Counted from the first letter of the stretch, positions 31,087-41,621 are shown. The stretch: DNA of 64,000 bases from Microbacterium sp. 1.5R (GCF_001889265.1 NZ_CP018151.1:1798001-1862000), one strand, 5' to 3'. Made by a program: numbers and translations. The notes: a model not told the origin generated them from the sequence alone.

Positions 31087-34000
31087 TCACGCGCCGTCGA
31101 ACAGACCCTTGATGTCGTCTGCGGTGAGGGACTGCGCGAACAGCTCATCGTCGTCCATCACCGCGGTGAAGAGCCTGGCCTTGCGGCGCTGCAGCTCGAG
31201 CACCTTCTCCTCGATCGTGCCGGTCGAGATCATCCGGTAGACGAACACCTGATTGGTCTGACCGATGCGGTGCGTGCGGTCGATCGCCTGCTCCTCGGCC
31301 GCGGGATTCCACCACGGATCGAGGAGGAACACGTAGTCGGCTTCCGTCAGCGTGAGTCCGAACCCACCCGCCTTCAAGCTGATGAGGAAGACCGGCTGCT
31401 CCCCCGACTTGAAGCCGTCGATCACCTGCTCTCTGCGGCGCGTCGAGCCGTCGAGATGCGCATACGGGATGCCGGCGGCCTCGAGCCGGGCAGCCGCGAG
31501 GTCGAGGAACGACGTGAACTGGCTGAAGACCAGAGCACGGTGCCCTTCGGCCTGCAGTTCAGCGACGCGCTCGAGCAGTGTGTCGAGCTTGCTCGACCCG
31601 ATCTCGGCGTCGGCCTCGTCGACGAGCGCGGGAGCGAGGCTCAGCATGCGCAGCAGGGTGAGCGAGCGGAACACGATGAAGCGATTGCGATCGAGGTCGT
31701 CGATCAGCCCCAGGACCTTCTGCCGTTCGCGCTGCAGCACGACGTCGTAGAGGGCCCTGTGCGCCGGACTCAGCTCGACCTCGAGCAGTTGCTCCTGCTT
31801 CGCCGGCAGGTCGGGAGCGACGAGCTCCTTGGTACGTCGGAGCATCAGGGGTCTCACTCGACGACGCAGCTGAGCGAGGCGCCGCGCGCGGTACTCGCCG
31901 CCCTCCTCGTTCTCGGGCACCTTGCCCTTCTCGATCGGCTGGATGTAGCGGTCCTTGAACTTCCGAGCCGAGGGGAACAGGCCGGGGGCGGCGAGCTTGA
32001 GCAGCGACCACAGCTCGGAGAGGCTGTTCTCCATCGGGGTTCCCGTGACCGCGTACGTGACGTCGGCATGGAATGTCGAGATGGCGCGGTGGAGCCGCGT
32101 CTTGGGGTTCTTGACGAACTGGGCCTCATCGAGGATCAGTCCGGCCCACTCGATCTCGCGGAACTCCTCTTCGTCTAGTCGGGCGACCGTGTACGAGCTC
32201 ACGACGAGATCGCTCGACCGGGCCGCCGCCCTCAGGACATCGGCCCGTTTGCCGCTCGTGCTGTCGACGATGGAGACACGAAGCCCGGGAGTGAATCGGG
32301 CCGCCTCCGACCGCCAGGTGCTCAGGACAGACGTGGGGGCCAGCACCAGGAACGGTCTCGTCTCGCCGGCATCCCGCGTGTGCTGGACGAACGTGAGGAG
32401 CTGCAGGGTCTTGCCCAGACCCATGTCGTCGGCGAGGATCCCGCCCAGTCGGTGACGCCACAGAAAGACAAGCCAGTCGAAGCCGGCCTTCTGATAAGGG
32501 CGGAGATCGGCCTGCACTCCCGCAGGAACGGGCGTCGGCGGAACCCCCGTGGCCTGACGGAGCCCGTCGGCCGTGGCGCGCCAGCTGACAGCCGGCTGGG
32601 CCTCGTCGGCGAGGTCTTCGAACTCCTCCCACAGATCGGTCTGGTAGCGGCTAATGCGCGGACCGGTCTCCCACTCGTCGAGCTCGCCCGCCTCCTCGAT
32701 GAGATCACGCAGACGATCCAGCGACGGGTGGTTGAGCGAGAAGTAGCCGCCGTCGGAGAGGAGCAGCTTCTTGCGCCCCCTGCTCAGCGCCGTGAACAGC
32801 GGTCCGAACGGGATGAGTCGACCGTCGATCGTCACGAGGATGCCGAGATCGAACCAGTCCGAGTCGGTCGATTCGACGGTCGTGACTTTGACCTCAGGAT
32901 CCCCCGTCAGCTCGCGATACGCCTTGCGTTCTCCGTGGGACTCGACGCGGACGCCCACAGCCTCGAGCGCGGGAACGCCTTCCGCGATGAACGCCGCCGC
33001 ATCGATGTCGTGGAACGAACCGCTCGGGCGGAAGCTCGTCGTGCGGAACTCCTGCCATGCCGCCTCGATCGCCGCGCGTCTGGTCGTCTCGCTCTCGGCA
33101 TCTCGCACCGCTGCGTCATTCCACGCGAACGGCACTCGGCCGAACGGACCGTACGACCACTCGAATGCGTAGCTGACGACGTCGCCGCGCTCGTAGCTGA
33201 CCGTGAGCACCGCCTCCGGTTCGGGCACGTCGGGAAGCGCGACCTCCCCGACCGTGCGCACGGTGCTGCGCCGGGCCAGAAGCGGATAGGCGTCGGCGAT
33301 GAACGCCTGCTCGTCGTCGGCCGGCACGAGGATAGGGTCGGAGGCCGCGAGCAGGGCACGTGTCTGCTCGCTCAACGACACTTCGGCGAGGACGACCTCG
33401 ATCCGCGCACCCACGAGGCTCGCCGCGTAGACACCCGTACGACCGATCGGATGCACCTCGCGGGCGGGAATCACTCGATCGTCGATGCGCACCTCGGCGG
33501 CGACCTCCAGAGCACCCGCCTCGGTGCGACTGATCTTCGCGGAGACGTCGGCCGCGGATGCGATCCGCACCGAGGCGCTCTTCTGACTGGGAACGAGAGG
33601 GATTCCGACGTCGGTGGCCGATCGGAGGTGCCTCCACAGCAGCGGCGACTCGACCTGGTCGAGGACGAGCCACTCGCCGGCATTGCCGGAGAGCAGCGAG
33701 TCCCGCGAGATGCTGAGGAGATCCCCGAACCAGCGGTTCTGGTCGCGACCGAACTGCGAGGCGTCGCGACGGACCGCATCCCAGCCTGCGCCGCCCTGGA
33801 TCCATGCACCGGTCTGCGCGCTGCGCATCATCGGGCGGATCGCCAGAAGCAGCTCACCGCTCGGGCGGGCGAGATCGCGCGCGGTCGCCGCCCGGACGGG
33901 GCGCGGCCCCCAGTGGTTCTCGCTCCGAGACTCACGGTGACGCAGTTCGATGCCGAGAGCGAGGCGCTGCGGGTGCTGCGACACCGCAGGGTCGAGCAGG

Positions 34001-34386
34001 GTCCGCCACGACGCCACTGCGGCGGTGCGCGGTGCGGCGGGCTTCTGCTCCGCGTCGGGCTGCCGCTGGAGAGCCGCGGCCTGCTGCGAGTACTCGTGCA
34101 CATTGGACGCGAGCAGCGTGGCGACCACGTGCTTGCAGCCGCTCCGCACCGGGCAGGTGCAGCGGGTCGTCCGAACCCGTCTCGTCCCGTTGGACGAGAG
34201 GAAGACGATCTCGGTCACATACTGGGCGTCCGAGCTGCCGCGCACATGGCCCTCGAGCTCGAGCAGATCCTCGTGCCACACCACGTCGAGCACATTGCCC
34301 TCGCGGAAGTACGCGAGACCGCGCTGGTAGCCCCCGACATCGGTGATCTGCATGAGGTCGCGAAGATCGACGTGCGGCGCGGGCAT
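31087..34386 (-). CDS. SWIM-domain SNF2-family DNA helicase/translocase
   Basis: A 1099-residue ATP-dependent DNA translocase of the bacterial SNF2 (HepA/RapA-like) group. An N-terminal SWIM zinc finger (CTCPVRSGCKH, near residues 75-90) is followed by a long family-specific middle region. The SNF2 core has Walker A DDMGLGKT near 655, the box DEAQ near 752 and the helicase C-terminal domain near 950-1050 (FLISLKAGGFGLTLTEAD, HRIGQ). Proteins of this type are single genes in many actinobacteria and are thought to act on RNA polymerase or DNA repair complexes. It is not next to restriction or defence genes, so a housekeeping role is favoured. ATG 34386 has GGAAGGA upstream. Confidence 0.9.
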   Translation of the reverse strand: MPAPHVDLRDLMQITDVGGYQRGLAYFREGNVLDVVWHEDLLELEGHVRGSSDAQYVTEIVFLSSNGTRRVRTTRCTCPVRSGCKHVVATLLASNVHEYSQQAAALQRQPDAEQKPAAPRTAAVASWRTLLDPAVSQHPQRLALGIELRHRESRSENHWGPRPVRAATARDLARPSGELLLAIRPMMRSAQTGAWIQGGAGWDAVRRDASQFGRDQNRWFGDLLSISRDSLLSGNAGEWLVLDQVESPLLWRHLRSATDVGIPLVPSQKSASVRIASAADVSAKISRTEAGALEVAAEVRIDDRVIPAREVHPIGRTGVYAASLVGARIEVVLAEVSLSEQTRALLAASDPILVPADDEQAFIADAYPLLARRSTVRTVGEVALPDVPEPEAVLTVSYERGDVVSYAFEWSYGPFGRVPFAWNDAAVRDAESETTRRAAIEAAWQEFRTTSFRPSGSFHDIDAAAFIAEGVPALEAVGVRVESHGERKAYRELTGDPEVKVTTVESTDSDWFDLGILVTIDGRLIPFGPLFTALSRGRKKLLLSDGGYFSLNHPSLDRLRDLIEEAGELDEWETGPRISRYQTDLWEEFEDLADEAQPAVSWRATADGLRQATGVPPTPVPAGVQADLRPYQKAGFDWLVFLWRHRLGGILADDMGLGKTLQLLTFVQHTRDAGETRPFLVLAPTSVLSTWRSEAARFTPGLRVSIVDSTSGKRADVLRAAARSSDLVVSSYTVARLDEEEFREIEWAGLILDEAQFVKNPKTRLHRAISTFHADVTYAVTGTPMENSLSELWSLLKLAAPGLFPSARKFKDRYIQPIEKGKVPENEEGGEYRARRLAQLRRRVRPLMLRRTKELVAPDLPAKQEQLLEVELSPAHRALYDVVLQRERQKVLGLIDDLDRNRFIVFRSLTLLRMLSLAPALVDEADAEIGSSKLDTLLERVAELQAEGHRALVFSQFTSFLDLAAARLEAAGIPYAHLDGSTRRREQVIDGFKSGEQPVFLISLKAGGFGLTLTEADYVFLLDPWWNPAAEEQAIDRTHRIGQTNQVFVYRMISTGTIEEKVLELQRRKARLFTAVMDDDELFAQSLTADDIKGLFDGA

Positions 34387-34400
34387 GGCCCCATCCTTCC

Positions 34401-34428
34401 CGCGGCCTCCGACATCTCGGAGACCGCG
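34401..34428 (-). terminator. Hairpin after nusB
   Basis: CGCGG-C-CTCCGA / TCGGAG-A-CCGCG forms an 11-bp stem with one mismatch and a CATC loop, about 15 bases past the nusB stop. No U tract follows. It would end the aro-efp-nusB transcript before the helicase gene. Confidence 0.55.
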
Positions 34429-34442
34429 TCCCGAGTCGTCGC

Positions 34443-34853
34443 TCAGGCCGCGCGAGAGACGCGTGCGAGCACGCCGTGCACGAACGCGCCCGAATCGTCG
34501 GTGGAGAACTCCTTGGCGAGTTCGACCGCCTCATCGATGGCGACAGCGGTCGGCACCGCGTCATTGAACAGGATCTCCCAGACGCCGATGCGCAGCAGCG
34601 CGCGATCGACCGCGGGCATGCGCTCGATTCTCCAATCGCGGCTGTGGGTCGTGATCTGCTCGTCGATCTCGTCGTGGTGGTCGATGATGCCGTCCACCAC
34701 CTCACGGGCGTAGAGCCAGGAGGCCTCGCGAGCGGGTTCGCTCGCGGCGCGCTTGGCCTCTGCGGCCAGGGTCACCGCGATCTCGTCTCCACGGACGTCG
34801 GCGGAGAACAGGATGTCGAGTGCGCGCTTGCGCGCTTTCGTACGGGCGCTCAC
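34443..34853 (-). CDS. nusB: Transcription antitermination factor NusB
   Basis: NusB binds boxA RNA with NusE/S10 to prevent premature termination in rRNA operons. It is 136 residues, all-helical, starting MSARTKARKRALDILFSAD and ending with the family pattern FVHGVLARV. GTG 34853 is 3 bases after the efp stop, so the two are coupled. The efp-nusB pair after the aro genes is standard for actinobacteria. Confidence 0.96.
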   Translation of the reverse strand: MSARTKARKRALDILFSADVRGDEIAVTLAAEAKRAASEPAREASWLYAREVVDGIIDHHDEIDEQITTHSRDWRIERMPAVDRALLRIGVWEILFNDAVPTAVAIDEAVELAKEFSTDDSGAFVHGVLARVSRAA

Positions 34854-34856
34854 GCC

Positions 34857-35417
34857 TTACTTCTCGCGACCGAGGTAGTCGCCGGTGCGCGTGTCGACCT
34901 TGACCTTGGTGCCGGTCTCGACGAAGAGCGGCACCTGGATCTCGTAGCCCGTCTCGAGCGTGGCCGGCTTCGTTCCCGCCGACGAGCGGTCGCCCTGCAC
35001 ACCGGGCTCGCTGTAGGTGATCTCGAGGATCACGGACGCGGGGAGATCGATGTACAGCGGGTTGCCGTTGTTGAGCGCGATCGTGACCTGCTGGTTCTCG
35101 AGCAGGAAGTTCTTCGCGTCGCCGACGGTCGCGGCGGGGACCGTGATCTGGTCGTAGTCCGTCTGGTCCATGAACACGTACCCGTCACCATCGGTGTAGA
35201 GGTAGGTGAAGTCGCGACGGTCGACGTTCTCGATCTCGACCTTGGCGCCGGCGTTGAACGTCTTGTCGACGACCTTTCCGGTCATGACGTTCTTCAGCTT
35301 GGTGCGCACGAAGGCGCCACCCTTTCCGGGCTTGACGTGCTGGAACTCGACGACGCTCCAGAGCTGCCGCTCGATGCTCAGGACGACGCCGTTCTTGATG
35401 TCTGCGGTAGATGCCAT
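34857..35417 (-). CDS. efp: Elongation factor P
   Basis: EF-P enters stalled ribosomes at polyproline stretches and stimulates peptide bond formation. It is 186 residues with the three-domain KOW/OB/OB layout. The loop that reaches the peptidyl transferase centre is KPGKGGAF with Lys32 at the tip. No EpmA/EpmB modification genes are in the window, and actinobacterial EF-P is generally thought to act unmodified. ATG 35417 follows GGAAAG. A -10 hexamer overlaps the aroQ stop upstream. Confidence 0.97.
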   Translation of the reverse strand: MASTADIKNGVVLSIERQLWSVVEFQHVKPGKGGAFVRTKLKNVMTGKVVDKTFNAGAKVEIENVDRRDFTYLYTDGDGYVFMDQTDYDQITVPAATVGDAKNFLLENQQVTIALNNGNPLYIDLPASVILEITYSEPGVQGDRSSAGTKPATLETGYEIQVPLFVETGTKVKVDTRTGDYLGREK

Positions 35418-35489
35418 GCGCTGGACTTTCCGTTTCTCGAGTCTGGGGGCCGCTCGCGTCCGGTCTGGACTGGGGTGGGCCGAGAGTCG

Positions 35490-35495
35490 ATTCTA
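35490..35495 (-). promoter_or_regulatory. Predicted -10 for efp-nusB overlapping the aroQ stop
   Basis: TAGAAT on the minus strand begins with the TAG stop codon of aroQ. The start of transcription would be near 35483, leaving a ~65-base leader for efp. Confidence 0.4.
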
Positions 35496-35930
35496 CGGGA
35501 TCAGCGCTGCGAGCTGCCGCACAGCGCTCGCGTAGCCGTCGACACCCTCGCCGATGACCCGCACCGCAGCGACATCGTGCAGGTACGAGTGGTGCCGGAA
35601 CTCCTCACGTGCGTACACGTCGGAGATGTGCACCTCGGCGAACGGCAGCGCGACTCCCGTGAGCGCATCGCGCAGCGACACGCTCGTGTGCGTGAGCCCG
35701 CCCGGATTGATGATGATCGCCGCGCAGTCCGCGCGCGCGGCATGGATCGCGTCGATCAGCACACCCTCGTGATTGCTCTGCACAGCGCGGATCTCGAAGC
35801 CCTCGGCTGCGGCCGCCTCAGCGGTGAGTCGCTCCACATCGGCGAGCGTCGCCGTGCCGTAGACCTCGGGCTCGCGACTGCCGAGCAGGTTGAGGTTCGG
35901 CCCGTTCACGAGCAGGATGCGGCGGGTCAT
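35493..35930 (-). CDS. aroQ: Type II 3-dehydroquinate dehydratase AroQ
   Basis: AroQ removes water from 3-dehydroquinate in the shikimate pathway. It is 145 residues, the small dodecameric type II enzyme. Motifs are [18 protein letters not shown] (with the flexible loop Arg) and [17 protein letters not shown] 35930 overlaps aroB by 4 bases. Confidence 0.97.
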   Translation of the reverse strand: MTRRILLVNGPNLNLLGSREPEVYGTATLADVERLTAEAAAAEGFEIRAVQSNHEGVLIDAIHAARADCAAIIINPGGLTHTSVSLRDALTGVALPFAEVHISDVYAREEFRHHSYLHDVAAVRVIGEGVDGYASAVRQLAALIP

Positions 35931-37015
35931 TCGCCGATCTCCTGGTAGGCGGCGAAGAGCAGCGACTCATCGGGTGCCTGCAGCACGGTGGGCTTCGCGA
36001 TGTCGTCGAGAAGGATGAAGCGCAGCATGCCGCCGCGGCTCTTCTTGTCGCGCTGCATCGTCGCCAGCAGCTGCGGCCACGCACCGGCACGGTAGCCGGT
36101 CGGAAGGCCCAGCGACTCGAGGATCGTGCGGTGGCGCTCCGCTGCGGAGTCCGACAGTCGCCCCGCGAGTCGCGACAGCTCGGCGGCGTACAGCATGCCG
36201 ATCGAGATCGCCGCGCCGTGCCGCCAGCGGTAGCGCTCGGCGTGCTCGATGGCGTGGCCGAGCGTATGGCCGTAGTTGAGGATCTCGCGCTGCCCCGCCT
36301 CGCGGAAGTCGTCCGAGACGACCTGGGCCTTCATGTCGATCGCGAGCTCGACCGCACGCCGGAACTCCGGTGTGGTCGAGTCGACGGCGCGCACCGGATC
36401 GGCTTCGATGATGTCGAGGATCTCCGGTGCCCAGATGAACCCCGCCTTCACCACCTCGGCGAATCCGGCGGTCGCCTCGTTCGGGCTGAGGCTCGCCAGC
36501 TCGTCGAGATCGCCGATCACCGCACGGGGAGCCCAGAACGCTCCGACGAGGTTCTTGCCCTCAGCGGTGTTGATCCCCGTCTTGCCGCCCACGGAGGCAT
36601 CGACGAGGCCGAGCACGGTGGTGGGCACCTGCACGAGCTGCACGCCGCGAAGCCAGGTCGCCGCGACGAATCCGGCGAGGTCGGTCACGGCGCCTCCGCC
36701 GTATCCGACGACCGCGTCCGAGCGCGTGAAGTCAGCCTGCCCCATGACCTGCCAGCAGAAGGCGGCGACCTCGATGCGCTTGCCCTGCTCGGCATCGGGC
36801 ACCTCGGCGAGCAGGACCTCCCGCGGACCGTTCTCGACATCGGCGAGCAGCCTGTCACGAAGCTCTGCCGCACGCGCGGCCAGGGTCGGCGGGTGGACGA
36901 CCAGCACCTTGCGGACTCCGGGATCGAGTGCCGCGGACACCTGATCGAGGATCCCCCGCCCGATGGCGATGTCGTAGGGGTTCTCGCCCGTCACGCTGAT
37001 GGTTGTCGTAGTCAT
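35927..37015 (-). CDS. aroB: 3-Dehydroquinate synthase AroB
   Basis: AroB converts DAHP to 3-dehydroquinate with NAD+ and a divalent metal. It is 362 residues from ATG 37015, chosen because it overlaps the aroK TGA as ATGA; an ATG 18 bases upstream lies within aroK. Motifs are [20 protein letters not shown] and the metal ligands in [10 protein letters not shown]. The DAHP synthase gene (aroG/aroF) is not in the window. Confidence 0.97.
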   Translation of the reverse strand: MTTTTISVTGENPYDIAIGRGILDQVSAALDPGVRKVLVVHPPTLAARAAELRDRLLADVENGPREVLLAEVPDAEQGKRIEVAAFCWQVMGQADFTRSDAVVGYGGGAVTDLAGFVAATWLRGVQLVQVPTTVLGLVDASVGGKTGINTAEGKNLVGAFWAPRAVIGDLDELASLSPNEATAGFAEVVKAGFIWAPEILDIIEADPVRAVDSTTPEFRRAVELAIDMKAQVVSDDFREAGQREILNYGHTLGHAIEHAERYRWRHGAAISIGMLYAAELSRLAGRLSDSAAERHRTILESLGLPTGYRAGAWPQLLATMQRDKKSRGGMLRFILLDDIAKPTVLQAPDESLLFAAYQEIGE

Positions 37016-37530
37016 CCCAGTTCTCTCCTCCACGCCGCGATGTCGTCGGCGATGCGCTGCATGGGGCGCCGCGACGTGTCGAACGTCACGGATGCCACCT
37101 CGTCATACCAGTCTCGACGTTCTTCGAAGATCTGCGTCCATCGCCCGACAGGGTCGTCGCCCGCGAGCAGCGGTCGGCCGCCGCTCTGTATGCGGTCAGC
37201 CACCGCTGCGGCGGTGACCGTCAGGAAGACGACCGGGTGGTCGAGCAGCAGCCTCCTGGTCTCAGGGTCGGTCACCGCTCCCCCGCCCAGCGAGATCACG
37301 CCGCCCGCACGCAGCGCCTCTGCGACCTCGGCCCGTTCGAGCGCGCGGAAATGCGACTCTCCGTGCTCCTCGAAGATCAGGGGGATGGGGCCGTGCACCG
37401 CGACCACCCGCTTGTCCGTGTCGACGAACGGGACGCCGAGCTTGCGCGCGACACGACGACCGACGCTGGTCTTGCCCGCCGCCATCGGGCCGACGAGCAC
37501 CAGCGACAGCTGGTCAGCCGCGCTCGTCAT
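37012..37530 (-). CDS. aroK: Shikimate kinase AroK
   Basis: AroK phosphorylates shikimate at O3. It is 172 residues with P-loop GPMAAGKTS, the shikimate-binding Asp in FVDTD, and GGGAVT. ATG 37530 lies inside the last codons of aroC (17-base overlap), so translation depends on that of aroC. Confidence 0.96.
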   Translation of the reverse strand: MTSAADQLSLVLVGPMAAGKTSVGRRVARKLGVPFVDTDKRVVAVHGPIPLIFEEHGESHFRALERAEVAEALRAGGVISLGGGAVTDPETRRLLLDHPVVFLTVTAAAVADRIQSGGRPLLAGDDPVGRWTQIFEERRDWYDEVASVTFDTSRRPMQRIADDIAAWRRELG

Positions 37531-38743
37531 GCGCGATGAGCGCCGCCTCGGACGCAGGCGTCGTCCGCAGCTCGGCCGGGATCGCAGCGAGGTAGGCGTC
37601 GAGGTTGCGGCGCGTCTCGCCGATGCTGTCGCCGCCGAACTTCTCGAGCACGGCGTTGGCGAGCTCGACGGCGACCATGGCCTCGGCCACGACGCCTGCC
37701 GCAGGCACGGCGCACACGTCGGAACGCTGATGGTGTGCCGTGGCATCCTCGCCGGACGCGATGTCGATCGTGCGCAGCGCGTGCGGCACGGTGGCGATCG
37801 GCTTCATGCCTGCACGGACGCGCAACACCGTGCCCGTCGACATCCCGCCCTCGGTGCCTCCGGCGCGGTCGGAGCCGCGCGAGATGCCGTCTGCCGTCGC
37901 GAACAGCTCGTCGTGAGCCGCGGATCCGCGTCGTCGTGTGGTCTCGAAGCCGTCGCCGACCTCCACGCCCTTGATGGCCTGGATGCTCATCAGGGCCTGC
38001 GCCAGGCGCGCGTCCAGACGGCGATCCCAGTGGACGTGCGAGCCGAGTCCGGGCGGAAGACCGTAGGCGAGCACCTCGACGATCCCGCCGAGCGTGTCGC
38101 CGTCCTTCTTCGCGTCATCGACCTCGGCCACCATCAGGGCGGAGGTCGACGCGTCGAAGCAGCGCAGCGGATCGGCGTCCAGCCGGTCCACGTCGTCCGG
38201 GGTCGGCAGCGCGGCGCCGTCGGGTACGCGCACCGGTCCGATCGAGAGGGTGTGGCTGACGAGACGGATGCCCAGCTCGCCGAGGAACGAGCGCGCGATG
38301 GCGCCGAGCGCCACCCTGGCCGCCGTCTCTCGGGCGCTGGCGCGTTCGAGGATGGGTCGAGCCTCGTCGAAGTCGTACTTCTGCATGCCGACGAGATCGG
38401 CGTGTCCCGGCCGCGGGCGGGTCAGCGGTGCGCTCCGGCCACGCGACCTGTCTGTCAGCTCGACCGGCTCCGGGTTCATGACCTCGATCCACTTCGGCCA
38501 CTCCGTGTTGCCGATGCGAAGAGCGATCGGGCTTCCGAGCGTCTTGCCGTGGCGGACGCCGCCCGAGATCGTCAGCTCGTCCTGCTCGAACTTCATGCGG
38601 GAACCTCGACCGTAGCCGAGTTTGCGTCGTGCGAGATCGGCCTGGATCGCCTCGGAGGACACCGGGACGCCCGAAGGCAGACCCTCCATGACGGCAATGA
38701 GTTCTGGGCCGTGCGATTCGCCGGCCGTGAGCACGCGGAGCAT
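37514..38743 (-). CDS. aroC: Chorismate synthase AroC
   Basis: AroC makes chorismate from EPSP with reduced FMN as cofactor. It is 409 residues. N-terminal [14 protein letters not shown], the central signature around [11 protein letters not shown], and the C-terminal [17 protein letters not shown] are all present. The product feeds tryptophan and other aromatics. ATG 38743 has GGAGAC upstream. EPSP synthase (aroA) is not in this window. Confidence 0.98.
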   Translation of the reverse strand: MLRVLTAGESHGPELIAVMEGLPSGVPVSSEAIQADLARRKLGYGRGSRMKFEQDELTISGGVRHGKTLGSPIALRIGNTEWPKWIEVMNPEPVELTDRSRGRSAPLTRPRPGHADLVGMQKYDFDEARPILERASARETAARVALGAIARSFLGELGIRLVSHTLSIGPVRVPDGAALPTPDDVDRLDADPLRCFDASTSALMVAEVDDAKKDGDTLGGIVEVLAYGLPPGLGSHVHWDRRLDARLAQALMSIQAIKGVEVGDGFETTRRRGSAAHDELFATADGISRGSDRAGGTEGGMSTGTVLRVRAGMKPIATVPHALRTIDIASGEDATAHHQRSDVCAVPAAGVVAEAMVAVELANAVLEKFGGDSIGETRRNLDAYLAAIPAELRTTPASEAALIAHDERG

Positions 38744-38797
38744 TGGTCTAGTCTCCCACGCGTTTCGCCTCGGATCGTGCCGCGTGACGGCCGGTGA

Positions 38798-39610
38798 CTA
38801 CAGGGCGGCTTCCATCGCGGCGACCACGACCTCCTCCGAGGGGAGCGGAACGCTCTGGTCTCCGTGCAGGAAGATGCGGATCTGGCGCACGGCCTGACGC
38901 AGCAGCATCGCCTCCCCGGAGACGGCCCGCCCCCCGCGCCACACCGATGCGAGCGCCGACGGCCAGGGTGAGTACGCGACGTCGAACAGCGCGCCCCCGT
39001 TCTCGCTGAGGCGCGCTGACGTCGCCTCGTCCAGCACGGAGCCTCCGGGGAGCGTCGCGACGGTGAGCCCGACATCGTCGGCGTCGGCATCGAACGTCGA
39101 GGTCGTGATCGAGACGCCGAGTCTTCGTCCGAGAGCCACCAGTCCGGCTGCCCGTTCGGGACGGCGCGCCCTCACATCGACAGTGCGGGCCCCGGCCTCG
39201 ACGCACGCGACCAGAGCCGAGGATGCCGTGGCGCCGGCGCCGAGGATGCGGACATCACCGATTCCCCGAAGGTCCTGCTCGCCCAGGGCGTCGAGGATCC
39301 CGCCGACATCGGTGTTGAAGCCGCGGATGCCGTCGGTGAGCAGCAGCGTGTTCACTGCTCCGGTGAGGTCGGCATAGCGGTCGTGCGTGACCGACGCGCT
39401 GTGCGCCTTCTCCTTCAGCGGCATCGTGAGCGAGAGCCCCCGCCACGAATCGTCCAGAGTGGCCAGAGCCGTGTCGAACGCCACGTCGTCGACCTGGCGA
39501 CGCGTGTACTCCCAATCGAGGCCCAGCGCACGATAGGCGGCCGCGTGCAGCTGCGGAGACTTGGAGTGCGCGATCGGGTCGCCCCAGACTGCGAGCCGCG
39601 GGGAGCTCAT
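38798..39610 (-). CDS. aroE: Shikimate dehydrogenase AroE
   Basis: AroE reduces 3-dehydroshikimate to shikimate with NADPH. It is 270 residues from ATG 39610, which overlaps the mltG stop as ATGA. Substrate motifs IAHSKSPQLHAAAY and the catalytic Lys in MPLKEKA are present, and the nucleotide-binding turn is GAGATASSAL. In an actinobacterium it may double as a quinate dehydrogenase, but no catabolic context is seen. Confidence 0.95.
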   Translation of the reverse strand: MSSPRLAVWGDPIAHSKSPQLHAAAYRALGLDWEYTRRQVDDVAFDTALATLDDSWRGLSLTMPLKEKAHSASVTHDRYADLTGAVNTLLLTDGIRGFNTDVGGILDALGEQDLRGIGDVRILGAGATASSALVACVEAGARTVDVRARRPERAAGLVALGRRLGVSITTSTFDADADDVGLTVATLPGGSVLDEATSARLSENGGALFDVAYSPWPSALASVWRGGRAVSGEAMLLRQAVRQIRIFLHGDQSVPLPSEEVVVAAMEAAL

Positions 39611-41145
39611 CCGGCCGAGCAACCCCCGTCGGGGTTCTCCTGACACCACTGCTCCCACTTCTCGACTCCCTGCAGGTGCTCCTCGTAGGTGACCGAGAAC
39701 TGGGTCTCTCCGGTGGCGAGGTTCGTCGTCACGAAGTAGAGCCAGGGGCCGTCTGCGGGGTGCATCGCCGCGTCGATCGCAGCGAAGCTCGGGCTCGCGA
39801 TCGGCGTGACCGGCAGGCCGGTGTGCACGTAGGTGTTCCAGGGATTGTCGTCCTCGAGCGCCTCGGCCGAACTCGACACGACGCCCTCGTGCAGCGAACC
39901 GTAGCCGTACTGCGCCGTCGAGTCCATCTGCAGCTTCATGTCGATGTCGAGGCGGTTCTCGATCACACGAGACACCTTCGGGAAGTCTGCGGTGAGGCCC
40001 TCACGTTGGATGATCGAGGCGATCGTGAGCACGCGTTGAGCATCCTCCGCCGGCACCCCGGCCTCTGTCAGCGATTCCTTCGTGCGGTCGACCATCCGCT
40101 GGATGACCTGGGTGGCGGTGACTCCCGGATCGAACGTGTAGACGGCCGGGAACAGCCACCCCTCGAGGCTCTGGGCGGTCACGCCATAGGTCGCAGGGTC
40201 GGCGTCGACCGCCGCCTGGAGCTCCTCGATGGGCATGCCGAGCGATTCGGCCATGTCGGGCAGGGAGGATTCGATGGTCGCGCCCTCGCCCACGCTCGCA
40301 GAGTTCTCGCGCTTGTTGGCGGGGTCCTGCAGCGCCTCGAGCGCCGCCTCGGCTGTCATCTTCTCCTTCAGGCTGTAGATGCCCGGATAGAAGGTGACCG
40401 CGACGTTCTCGGTGACCAGGTAATCGTAGAAGACGTCCTCCGTGCGCGTGACGCCCGCTTCGTAGAGCGCGGTGGACACGGGAGCGCCGGTGTCGCCCTC
40501 ATGGATGGTGACGAGCACCTCGCCGGATGCGAGCCCGGGCTCCCAGTCCTTGGGGTCGCCCCATCCGAGCGCCTCGCTGATCTTGTCGCCGTAGGTGCCC
40601 CACGCCCAGAATCCCGCGCCGACGATGCCGCCGATCACGGCGAGGACGATGACGAGCGCCACCAGGCAGCCCGTGCGGCGCTTCTTCTTCGCGGGCGCTG
40701 GGTGGCCGGCATCGTGTTCCGGATGCGCGTGGAAGAGGTCTTCGAGGCGTCCGCCTGCTGCCGCGCTCCCCGACGCGGCACCCACCGCGGCGCCGGCAGA
40801 TGCTTCCGACCCCGAGCCGGATTCGGCTCGGTCCGCGGCAGCCTCGCCGACGGAGGACTCGCTTTCGGAAAGTCGGGCGGCAACGGGCTCGTCCGCGGAC
40901 AGTGCGGGCATCGCCCTGGTCGACGCATCGTCCGACGACGAGCGGTCCGCGGGGGTGCCGGCTGGCCCGGCCGGAGCCCCCGGCTGCGCAGCCGCGGCTT
41001 CACGCGCCGCCCGGCGCGACCCTGGAGCGGGCGGGGTGTTGTCGACCGTCGGGATCTGCGGCGACGGGTCGGGAAGGTTCTCGAACAGATCGCCCAGACG
41101 GGCATCCGGATCGTGCTGAGGCGAAGCGCTCTCGCGTTCGGGCAT
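39607..41145 (-). CDS. mltG: Endolytic peptidoglycan transglycosylase MltG (YceG family)
   Basis: MltG cuts nascent glycan strands at the membrane and may set their length. The 512-residue protein has an acidic, Ala/Pro-rich cytoplasmic N-terminus of ~155 residues, one membrane segment (GCLVALVIVLAVIGGIVGAG), then the extracellular YceG domain. The active-site region reads LTIASIIQREG; the second Glu of the family ASIVEKE pattern is kept, while the first position is Gln here. Which of the two is catalytic should be confirmed by alignment. It overlaps ruvX (TAATG) and aroE (ATGA). Confidence 0.93.
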   Translation of the reverse strand: MPERESASPQHDPDARLGDLFENLPDPSPQIPTVDNTPPAPGSRRAAREAAAAQPGAPAGPAGTPADRSSSDDASTRAMPALSADEPVAARLSESESSVGEAAADRAESGSGSEASAGAAVGAASGSAAAGGRLEDLFHAHPEHDAGHPAPAKKKRRTGCLVALVIVLAVIGGIVGAGFWAWGTYGDKISEALGWGDPKDWEPGLASGEVLVTIHEGDTGAPVSTALYEAGVTRTEDVFYDYLVTENVAVTFYPGIYSLKEKMTAEAALEALQDPANKRENSASVGEGATIESSLPDMAESLGMPIEELQAAVDADPATYGVTAQSLEGWLFPAVYTFDPGVTATQVIQRMVDRTKESLTEAGVPAEDAQRVLTIASIIQREGLTADFPKVSRVIENRLDIDMKLQMDSTAQYGYGSLHEGVVSSSAEALEDDNPWNTYVHTGLPVTPIASPSFAAIDAAMHPADGPWLYFVTTNLATGETQFSVTYEEHLQGVEKWEQWCQENPDGGCSAG

Positions 41146-41621
41146 TATCGGGGGGACTCCTCGTCGAGCGGAATCGTGGCACCGGGCGGGTTTCCGGTGC
41201 TCTTCTCCGTGTCGATCGCCTGCTGCAGCAGGATCACCGCGGCGATCTGATCCACAATGCTACGAGACTTCTTCTGTGTTCTGCCCGAAGAACGCAGAGC
41301 GGCGTGTGCGGTGACGGTGCTGAGGCGCTCGTCGACGAGCCGGACGGGAGTGCCCGTCTGCGCCTGCAGAGCCGCGGCGAACTCGCGAGCGTCGGTCGTC
41401 GACGCGGTGTCGGCGCCCTGCAGATTGACCGGCAGCCCGACCACGAACTCGAGCACGTCGAAGTCTTCGGCGATCGCGGCGATCCTGTCGATCGACGTGT
41501 CGTTGCGCTGCACGGTCTCGACCGGCACCGCGAGCATGCCGTCCGGATCGCAGCGGGCGACGCCGACCCGGGCACGCCCGACATCGACACCGAGCCGCAC
41601 GCCGCGGCGGAAGCCGCTCAC
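41145..41621 (-). CDS. ruvX: Holliday junction resolvase-like / pre-16S rRNA nuclease RuvX (YqgF)
   Basis: A 158-residue RNase H-fold protein of the YqgF/RuvX family, linked in other bacteria to 16S rRNA 5' processing and possibly to recombination. The N-terminal acidic motif is RLGVDVGRARVGVAR, followed by VGLPVNLQG and VRLVDERLSTVTA. It sits between alaS and mltG with short overlaps on both sides, a conserved actinobacterial arrangement. Confidence 0.95.
   Translation of the reverse strand: MSGFRRGVRLGVDVGRARVGVARCDPDGMLAVPVETVQRNDTSIDRIAAIAEDFDVLEFVVGLPVNLQGADTASTTDAREFAAALQAQTGTPVRLVDERLSTVTAHAALRSSGRTQKKSRSIVDQIAAVILLQQAIDTEKSTGNPPGATIPLDEESPR

Noticed and set aside
31087..34386. SNF2 helicase as part of a defence island (DISARM or similar)
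   Set aside because: No methyltransferase, nuclease or DUF partner is adjacent; the neighbours are nusB and the MBL-Rieske gene. The N-terminal SWIM domain fits the common stand-alone actinobacterial protein.
39607..41145. MltG inactivated by loss of a catalytic glutamate
   Set aside because: One Glu of the family motif is Gln here, but the second is retained, and I cannot fix the catalytic position without an alignment. The rest of the domain is intact.
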